From contig CALRQC020000004.1 of the NCBI GenBank assembly GCA_943370215.1, forward strand, positions 124,001-188,000: 64,000 bases of DNA, written 5' to 3'. Under the pieces are notes generated by a model. It made no database searches and was not told where the DNA came from. It worked only from the letters and a program-made list of their open reading frames with translations. The DNA is from Niveispirillum sp943370215 (GTDB taxonomy: Bacteria; Pseudomonadota; Alphaproteobacteria; Azospirillales; Azospirillaceae). The position numbers and the translations under genes are program-made. Shown here one piece after another: positions 58,057 to 64,000 of the stretch (its first letter is position 1; the number at the start of each line of letters is the position of its first letter).

Positions 58057-59706
58057 TCAGGTCTCGGTGTCTGTACCTTCACGGCGGAAGCCCCATTTCA
58101 CCAGGGTTTCCCCATATTGGGTCACGCCGCGCAGCACGATCTGTTTGGTGGGGCGCGGGTCGGTGCCCTGGCCCAGATAGATGCTGTCCTCCAGCTCCAC
58201 CTCTGCCCCCGACACGCGCAAGCGCCAGAGCGCACCAGAGGGCAGGCGCAGCATCAACCCCGCCTCGCCTTCCACCCAGGCGGCCTTCACACCGGGATGC
58301 AGGTGGAAGCGGACAGCGAATTCGCGGCCCTGCGGGCCGATCAGCGTATCCTGGCCCCGGAAATCCTCCCCCGTCTCCGCCAGATAGAGGCGGCGGCGAT
58401 GGACCAGGCCGAACAGCTCCCGATAGCCATCATGCGAGGCTTCCACCAGCGTGCCGCCATTGGCCTCCGTCCGGTTGCATTCCACCCGCTGGGGCCGGCG
58501 GGACAGGCCGCCTTCCTCCACCACGCCGGAAGAATTGGTATCGGCCAGGCAGAGGGTGGAATGGGCGGCAGTCGCCGCCAAGGCGGCGCGCCAGGCCCCC
58601 TGGTCGCCCGGATGCGCGCCGCAATTGACGATCATCCGCTCCCGCCCCACGCTCATCTCAAACGACAAGGTGCCGGCATGGGCATGGTCGTCCAGGCCGG
58701 GGGCCGGGGGATATCCGGCATCAATGATCACACAGGTGCGGTTGGCCGTCAGCCGCTCAAACCCGATATGGGGGGTGGATTTCAGCGGCCGACCGCGCGC
58801 ATCCGCCTGGCCCAGCACGGTGTCGATCAACACCCCCTCCCCTTCCTGTGCGCCGTTGAACAGCGACAGGCCGCCATCACCATGGCGGAAGAAGCGCAAG
58901 GTGGGGGTGATGCGGTCGATGGCGTGCTGCAGCGCCTCCGGCACCTCCGTGCGCGACGCCCGGAAACAACCGCGAATATCAATCAGGTGGCGCAGCACGG
59001 CCAGTTGCTGGGCCGGGGAATGTTCGATATGGCCACCATCGGGCAGCACCTGCCGCGGCAGTTCCCGCGTCAACAGCTCAATGGCGCGTTCTACCACGCG
59101 GCCCATGCCCTGCAGGCAGATGCCACCATAGACCAGCCCCTTGATGGCCACCACCAGGGCAGCCCCCTTCAGCCGGCCGGGCAGGGTGCGTTCCAGAAAG
59201 CGCACCTGCCGGGCCATGCTGTCAAAAATGCCGGCGCGTAGATGGTCATCGGCACTGGCCAGGAAGAAATCATGCTGACCGACCCAGGCGGCAAGGCGCG
59301 TGCCCGCTACATCGGGCGCCCAGGCGACCGGATCCCATTTGCGGCCATAAAGGTCCAGCCAATGGGCCGCCAGCACGCGGGCCTGCCGCCGCGCCGCATC
59401 GCCACCGGTGGCGCGCAGGTGGCGCAGCCAATCGAACCCATGCATTTCCCCCAACCAAGGGGCAGACGCCTCTGCCGCATCCCAGGGCGGCAGTTCGCCG
59501 GAAAAGCTCTGCCCGGCGAAGCGGAAACGGTTGGACAGCAATTCCTGCCCGCGCTGCGCATCACCCGGCCAGGGGTCCGGCGGCACCAGCAGCAACTGCA
59601 TGGGCACCGGACCCGACAGGGCGGTCATCTGATAGAATGTGGAGGCGCGATACCAGGCACCGGGGCCGGGACGAAAACGCTTATGCTCGCCGCCACCTGC
59701 TGTCAT
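58057..59706 (-). CDS. Heparinase II/III family protein
   Basis: The 549-residue protein has an N-terminal alpha-toroid region (YRASTFYQMTALSG to about residue 300). A beta-sandwich C-terminal domain follows, with LDDHAHAGTLSFEMSVGRERMIVNCGA, the substrate-handling His region of the family, and RFHLHPGVKAAWVEGEAGLML. No signal peptide is visible, so a cytoplasmic location is likely. Such proteins in alphaproteobacteria often lie beside rpe and purH and act on unknown uronic-acid polymers. The ATG at 59706 follows the rpe stop by 8 nt, suggesting one transcript. Confidence 0.88.
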   Translation of the reverse strand: MTAGGGEHKRFRPGPGAWYRASTFYQMTALSGPVPMQLLLVPPDPWPGDAQRGQELLSNRFRFAGQSFSGELPPWDAAEASAPWLGEMHGFDWLRHLRATGGDAARRQARVLAAHWLDLYGRKWDPVAWAPDVAGTRLAAWVGQHDFFLASADDHLRAGIFDSMARQVRFLERTLPGRLKGAALVVAIKGLVYGGICLQGMGRVVERAIELLTRELPRQVLPDGGHIEHSPAQQLAVLRHLIDIRGCFRASRTEVPEALQHAIDRITPTLRFFRHGDGGLSLFNGAQEGEGVLIDTVLGQADARGRPLKSTPHIGFERLTANRTCVIIDAGYPPAPGLDDHAHAGTLSFEMSVGRERMIVNCGAHPGDQGAWRAALAATAAHSTLCLADTNSSGVVEEGGLSRRPQRVECNRTEANGGTLVEASHDGYRELFGLVHRRRLYLAETGEDFRGQDTLIGPQGREFAVRFHLHPGVKAAWVEGEAGLMLRLPSGALWRLRVSGAEVELEDSIYLGQGTDPRPTKQIVLRGVTQYGETLVKWGFRREGTDTET

Positions 59707-59714
59707 GGGACGGG

Positions 59715-60401
59715 TCAACCCGCTTCGCCGCGCAGGGCGCGCATATTGGCCGCATAGGCATCGGGCCCACCGACAAAGGTGGCCGTGCCGGCAACCAGCA
59801 CATCGGCACCGGCCGCAATACATTGCTGGGCCGTGGCGACATTGACGCCGCCATCAACCTCCAGATCAATCACCCGGCCACCTTGGCTTTCAGAGGTGAC
59901 ATTGATGCGGCGGCGCAGTTCCTGGATCTTCGGCAATTGGGACGCGATGAAGCTCTGCCCGCCGAAACCGGGATTGACCGACATGACCAGCACCAGATCA
60001 ATATCACCCAGCAGGTAATCGACCATGGAAATCGGCGTGTGCGGGTTCAGCACGATGCCGGGCTTCTTGCCCAGCGAGCGGATCAGTTGCACCGTGCGGT
60101 GCGGATGCGGCCCCGCCTCCGGATGGAAGCTGATGATATCGGCGCCAGCATCGGCGAATCCCTGGATGAATTGATCCACCGGGGAGATCATCAGATGCAC
60201 GTCGAAGACCTTGGCCGTATGCGGCCGCAGGGCCTTCACCACGCCGGGTCCGATGGTGATGTTGGGCACGAAATGCCCGTCCATCACATCGATATGGATG
60301 TAATCGGCGCCGGCGGCGTCGATGGCGCGCACCTCTTCACCCAGCCGGGCGAAGTCGGCGGACAGGATCGAGGGGGCGATCTTGACGGGCTGCTGTTTCA
60401 T
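59715..60401 (-). CDS. rpe: Ribulose-phosphate 3-epimerase
   Basis: The 228-residue TIM-barrel enzyme interconverts ribulose 5-phosphate and xylulose 5-phosphate. Seen are IAPSILSADFARLGEEV, IHIDVMDGHFVPNITIGP, DVHLMI, DIISFHPEAG, VMSVNPGFGGQSF and LEVDGGVN with the catalytic Asp pair. The ATG at 60401 has TAGGAACCGGG upstream. It heads the rpe-heparinase pair, 153 nt after the PRC-barrel gene. Confidence 0.97.
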   Translation of the reverse strand: MKQQPVKIAPSILSADFARLGEEVRAIDAAGADYIHIDVMDGHFVPNITIGPGVVKALRPHTAKVFDVHLMISPVDQFIQGFADAGADIISFHPEAGPHPHRTVQLIRSLGKKPGIVLNPHTPISMVDYLLGDIDLVLVMSVNPGFGGQSFIASQLPKIQELRRRINVTSESQGGRVIDLEVDGGVNVATAQQCIAAGADVLVAGTATFVGGPDAYAANMRALRGEAG

Positions 60402-60484
60402 GAGCCCGGTTCCTACCGAAATCCCCCCCATCCGGCAAGACGGGTTGCGCGCATGATGGGCCGGTGGGCTACACATGGCGTGAC

Positions 60485-60512
60485 GCCGGCGGCCCCGAAA
60501 GGGACCGCCGGC
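60485..60512. terminator. GAAA-loop hairpin between the PRC-barrel gene and rpe
   Basis: GCCGGCGG pairs with CCGCCGGC, extended by CCC / GGG with one mismatch, closing a GAAA tetraloop. It lies 40 nt after the PRC-barrel stop on the minus strand. No T-run follows, so it is a likely but not classical terminator. Confidence 0.6.
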
Positions 60513-60553
60513 GCCGCTTGACCACGGGAGAACAGCATCAGGAGGGGTGATGG

Positions 60554-61063
60554 TTACTGACCGGCGGAACCCGCATTCGGGGTGACCTGGGCACCACCAC
60601 GGCCCAACGATACGGTGTCGCGGTCATATTTGTAGCCATCCAGCCGTTCGACCTGGGCCTGGGTCAAGGTATTCACCTGTATGTTCTCGTTCCCGGCCAA
60701 TACCTTGGCATCTTCGAACTTGACGGCGATATCCTTCTCGCCAATGCCCAGGAAGCCGCCGCTGGAGATGATCACCTGCTTGGCACTGCCGCTATTGGCA
60801 TCCAGGATGACATCCTTCACCTCACCCAGCTTCTTGCCATCAGAGCCGATCACCGTGCGCCCCATCAGGGCCTCGGCAGAGGCGCGGGTTCCCCTGACGC
60901 CATCCGCCTTCTGGTCGTGTTTCGTGTCGTGACCCATCGGGTCAGTCACGGTGCGATCCGCTGCGGGTGCCGACTCGGTCCCCGTGGTTTGGGCCTGAGC
61001 AAAAGCGGCACCGGAACAAAGCAGAGCGACGGCCGAAGCGGCGCCGATAAGTTGCTTGCGCAT
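60554..61063 (-). CDS. Exported PRC-barrel domain protein
   Basis: The 169-residue product has a signal peptide (MRKQLIGAASAVALLCSGAA then FAQAQ) and a charged linker (HDTKHDQKADG). A PRC-barrel domain follows: EALMGRTVIGSDGKKLGEVK, then DVILDANSGSAKQVIISSGG and KDIAVKFEDAKV. PRC barrels occur in ribosome maturation and photosynthetic reaction-centre proteins and in many stress-related envelope proteins; this exported form is the last kind. The ATG at 61063 has AGAGGAA about 6 nt upstream. It stands alone between two hairpins. Confidence 0.88.
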   Translation of the reverse strand: MRKQLIGAASAVALLCSGAAFAQAQTTGTESAPAADRTVTDPMGHDTKHDQKADGVRGTRASAEALMGRTVIGSDGKKLGEVKDVILDANSGSAKQVIISSGGFLGIGEKDIAVKFEDAKVLAGNENIQVNTLTQAQVERLDGYKYDRDTVSLGRGGAQVTPNAGSAGQ

Positions 61064-61161
61064 GGTCGTATTCCTCTGTCCATTTGTCTCGTGGAACGGC
61101 GTCTTCGCCATATCCATGTAGAGAACAACGGCAGCGGCGGATAAACGGACCAAGCCTGTGT

Positions 61162-61202
61162 TGTGACCAATAGGGGCCAATTTCAGCCCCTTTCTGGTCA
61201 CA
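61162..61202. terminator. Compound hairpin overlapping the stop of the HAMP gene
   Basis: TGTGACCA pairs with TGGTCACA, and GGGGC with GCCCC inside, around an AT-rich loop. On the minus strand it overlaps the last codons and stop of the HAMP gene. It probably ends that transcript before the PRC-barrel gene. Confidence 0.65.
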
Positions 61203-63873
61203 GGCCGCTGGCCGCCCCCTTCAACTGGTCAGCGATATGGGCCAGTCGGGCGGAAAGGTCGCGGGCGGCATTGGCACTGCTGACCTCGTTCTGGCGGGAG
61301 GAGGAGCGCAGCATGTCGATGGCGCGCGACAGATCCACCGACAGCCCATCCAGCCGCAGCACCCGCTCGCGCAGATTCTGAGTCAGTTCCGACACGATGG
61401 ACAGGTCGGTGCGCTCCCGCTGGCGGGTTTCGTCCAGCAATCCGCGCACGCTGTCGGTGGTGCCATCCAGCCGGTCGCCCAGCCGGTCGATAGAGTCCAG
61501 CCGTGCCTTCAACGCCTCGGCGATGGCCAGCAGGTCGGCATTTTCCCGCTCACGACCGGCATTGTCAGAGGCGGCGAGCGCGTGCAGCGCATCGCTGGCC
61601 GCGTGCAGGCCGCCGGTCATGCCCTCCACCGCCTCAATCCGCTGGCGCAGGTCGGCCACCAGGCCCACGGCGGTTTCCACCGCCGTCTTCTCCCGGTTGT
61701 CGGCACTGGCGATCAGCGCATGGACCGCATCGATGGCGGCCCGCAGGCCAGAGGTCAGGTCGACCAGGGCCTGGGGCGTATTATCCTTGTCACGCTGGGC
61801 ATCCAGTTCCGCCGTCAGCGCCTTCAGGTCTTCCACCATGCGTTCCTGTTGGCTGACAGCGCGGGTCAGGCCGGTGGCGGCCTGATGGGCCTCCGCCGAC
61901 AGGGCGCGGGTTTCGGCACGCAGGTCGCCCGCCACATCGCGCAGGCGGGCGGTGGCATCGTCCACCCCCCCGGTCAAGCTCTGGGCCAGACGCTGCGCCG
62001 TCTCCCCGATCTCCCCCACGCGGCCGGCAATCTGGGTGGCGCTGCCACGCAGGCGGGTCAGCAGGTCGGCAATGGCCTCGTGCTGGCCCGGCTCCACCCG
62101 GCGGCGCTCAAACTCCATCTTCAGATCGTCGCTGGTCTTGCGCAGCCCCTCCACGGCGCGGGCCATGGCATCGGCCCGGTCGCCGATATCGCCCATCATA
62201 TCGCCGAAGCGATTGCGGATATCGGTGAATTCGTCGGCCAGCGGTTCCATCTTGCGCTCAGCGGTCTCTGCCGATAGCTGCAAGGTGGTGCGCGCCTCCT
62301 GCATCGATTCCAGGGCGCTGTCCAGCCGGGCACCAATATCGGCGGACCGGTCATCCAGCAGATCAGCGGCGCGGGCCATCTGCATCCCCGCATCCTCCAG
62401 CCGGGCGCTGGCCTGGCTGGTGGCATCATCCAGCCGCATGGTGGCGCTGCCCAGCGCCGCCGCCATGGCCTTTTCGCCATCCTCCATGGCCTCGGCTGCG
62501 CGCAGCAGGCGGCTGCCCGTCTGGTCAGCGGTATTGGCCAGCAGATCGCCCGAGGCGCGCAGGATCTTCACCGCCGACAGCAGGCTGGCCTGGGTTTCCG
62601 CCATGGTCAGCGACAGGGCATGGGCGGCTTCGCGCGCTTCCCCGCTGGCATGGCGCATGTCGCCATCAGTGAAGGACAGGGTGTCCAGCGTCTGGCTCAC
62701 CGCCTCTTCCGTCCGGCTCAAGGTGGCGGCCAGGGCATCGGCATGGTTGCGCATCGCCTCGATCACCGCATCCAGCCCGCCGCCGCCGGCATCGGCGTCA
62801 AACGCCTTCACCTGGGCCACGGCATGGGCCAGAATCTCCGTCGCCTGCCGGATTTCGCGGTTGCTCTCGCTCACCGTGCGCACGGCGGCGGCGCAAAGCT
62901 GGTTCACCTGGCCCAGCGTATCGGTCAATTGATGCTTGGTATCGCCGACGATGCGGCCGACATCCTGGCCCAGCACAGCCAGGGTACCGCCGGCCCCACG
63001 CAGCCGCGCCGTCAGCGCCTCGAACAGGTCCGCATATTCCCCCTCGAATTTCAGGCGCAGGCGGCCATCTTCCGTCGCCACGGAGATATCGGGGATTTCC
63101 TGGGCCTGTTTGCGGAACCCATCCAGCGCGCGGGCCAACTGGCCAAATTCATCCCCCCGCTCCTGCCCCCAGATGGGGGATCGCCAGTCGCCGCGCGCCA
63201 CCTGATCCACCGCATTGGTCAGGTCGCGCAGGGGCCGCTGCACCCGCACCGCCAGCAGGATCAGGAAGGCCACCAGCACGCCCACCAGGGCCAGTACCGC
63301 CGCCACGCCCAGCCACAGGCCGCGCTGTGCCGTTTCGCCCAGCCGGGTCAGTTCCAGCGTCTGCAACCCGCGCCCGCGCGCCTCGATCCGGTCGGACAGG
63401 GCGGCATAGCGGGTGGTCAGGATCAGGGGTGTGGTCTGGCCCAGGGCGGTCGAGCCGCCATTGGCGGCATCCAGGCTGCGCCGGGCACTTTCCACCAGCC
63501 GCTTCAAGTCCGCCGCCAGTTCCAGTTCCTGCGGGGTCAGCCGCTTGCCCTGCAACCCGCGCAGGGCCTGGTCGGCCGCTTCCAGGCTGGCACGCATATC
63601 GGTGCGGGCATCGGCATTGCCGGTTTCGGCAAACTGCGCCAGGGCCCCCAGATAACCACCATAGCCCATGCGCGCCTGGAAATCGGCCAGCAGCCGGTTC
63701 TTGGCCAGCGCCTCGCCCGGCGTTTCCAGGGCCGCCGCATCGACAGAAAACTGCGCCAGCTCATACACGCCCCCGGCGGTCAGGCCGCCAACCAGCAGCA
63801 CGGCACCCAGCGAGATAGCGGTCGCGGTGCCGCGCAGCGACGATTGCCGCGATCCCCTGCCCCGCTCCATCAT
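61198..63873 (-). CDS. HAMP-domain membrane protein with long coiled coil
   Basis: The 891-residue protein has a helix near residues 18-40 (AISLGAVLLVGGLTAGGVYEL), a periplasmic helical region and a second membrane helix (about 190-212). A HAMP domain follows (VQRPLRDLTNAVDQVARGDW then RSPIWGQERGDEFGQLARAL). The remaining 600 residues are a very long coiled coil. It looks like a receptor in the first third, yet the cytoplasmic part lacks the MCP hairpin tip (no EIARQTNLLALNA), GGDEF, EAL and kinase motifs. Its output is therefore unknown. ATG at 63873 or 63870 fits GGGGG just upstream. Confidence 0.85.
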   Translation of the reverse strand: MMERGRGSRQSSLRGTATAISLGAVLLVGGLTAGGVYELAQFSVDAAALETPGEALAKNRLLADFQARMGYGGYLGALAQFAETGNADARTDMRASLEAADQALRGLQGKRLTPQELELAADLKRLVESARRSLDAANGGSTALGQTTPLILTTRYAALSDRIEARGRGLQTLELTRLGETAQRGLWLGVAAVLALVGVLVAFLILLAVRVQRPLRDLTNAVDQVARGDWRSPIWGQERGDEFGQLARALDGFRKQAQEIPDISVATEDGRLRLKFEGEYADLFEALTARLRGAGGTLAVLGQDVGRIVGDTKHQLTDTLGQVNQLCAAAVRTVSESNREIRQATEILAHAVAQVKAFDADAGGGGLDAVIEAMRNHADALAATLSRTEEAVSQTLDTLSFTDGDMRHASGEAREAAHALSLTMAETQASLLSAVKILRASGDLLANTADQTGSRLLRAAEAMEDGEKAMAAALGSATMRLDDATSQASARLEDAGMQMARAADLLDDRSADIGARLDSALESMQEARTTLQLSAETAERKMEPLADEFTDIRNRFGDMMGDIGDRADAMARAVEGLRKTSDDLKMEFERRRVEPGQHEAIADLLTRLRGSATQIAGRVGEIGETAQRLAQSLTGGVDDATARLRDVAGDLRAETRALSAEAHQAATGLTRAVSQQERMVEDLKALTAELDAQRDKDNTPQALVDLTSGLRAAIDAVHALIASADNREKTAVETAVGLVADLRQRIEAVEGMTGGLHAASDALHALAASDNAGRERENADLLAIAEALKARLDSIDRLGDRLDGTTDSVRGLLDETRQRERTDLSIVSELTQNLRERVLRLDGLSVDLSRAIDMLRSSSRQNEVSSANAARDLSARLAHIADQLKGAASGL

Positions 63874-64000
63874 ACCGACCCCCGTGCCCCGGATATTGCG
63901 TTGATGGCGCAGAGACTAACCAATTCTTGTGGCGGGTTCATCCTTTCTTGTGAACAGGTTTGAAACAGACCAGTCTGCCGAGAGTTTGACCCTTGGCAGA

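Noticed and set aside
63974..64000. TCTGCC / GGCAGA inverted repeat at the right edge
   Set aside because: Only a 6-bp stem with a 15-nt loop at the end of the window; too little context to call a terminator or operator.
1..64000. tRNA or rRNA genes
   Set aside because: I looked for T-loop-like GGTTCGAATCC blocks with matching acceptor stems and saw none. A covariance-model scan would be decisive.

Overview
The window reads as chromosomal DNA of a GC-rich Gram-negative alphaproteobacterium, most likely of the Rhodospirillales/Azospirillaceae type. This is inferred from the gene order rpsB-tsf-pyrH-frr-uppS-cdsA-dxr-rseP-bamA-ompH-lpxD-fabZ-lpxA-lpxI-lpxB, from LpxI in place of LpxH, from the receiver/GGDEF/EAL and chemoreceptor genes, and from the codon bias. 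I found no rRNA, tRNA, CRISPR array or intact insertion sequence.

Layout. 1-1275 is a minus-strand set for glycosyl modification of an envelope lipid (ArnT-like transferase, LAB_N membrane protein, GT2 synthase). It abuts the cut-off tail of a chemoreceptor gene. 1.7-4.3 kb holds a nicotinamidase, a guanine-deaminase-like enzyme, a 50-residue DUF3309 peptide, an Rnk-like factor and an unknown protein. 4.5-9.0 kb encodes an ABC ATPase and a 1201-residue permease fused to an M1 peptidase. 9.0-16.3 kb has a VOC protein, purD, a large c-di-GMP phosphodiesterase, a CPA1 antiporter with a cyclic-nucleotide domain, and an AT-rich lipoprotein gene. 16.4-31.1 kb is the long translation/envelope operon on the minus strand, with many overlapping start and stop codons.

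31.1-46 kb contains a broken TPR gene, an RTX protein with an unusual C-terminal repeat block, dnaE, a nucleotidyltransferase, surface proteins, alkA-lolD and two tandem Lol-type permease genes. 46-52.4 kb carries a Sel1 lipoprotein, a soluble FIST chemoreceptor, a large unknown protein, a GST and argB.

52.3-56.3 kb is the accessory spot. A class IV aminotransferase and a divergent MerR regulator share a promoter with a 20-bp spacer, and the pair is flanked by a degraded copy of the preceding gene's 3' end. Next come an inverted repeat, a frameshifted Fic-like relic, and a strongly AT-rich gene for an AIPR (abortive infection phage resistance) family protein with its own promoter. This is the best candidate for an acquired, possibly anti-phage, function. 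56.4-64 kb returns to core genes: purH, heparinase-like, rpe, PRC-barrel and a HAMP coiled-coil membrane protein.

Many calls rest on recognising protein families by eye. Start codons were chosen from ribosome binding sites and overlaps and are marked where uncertain.
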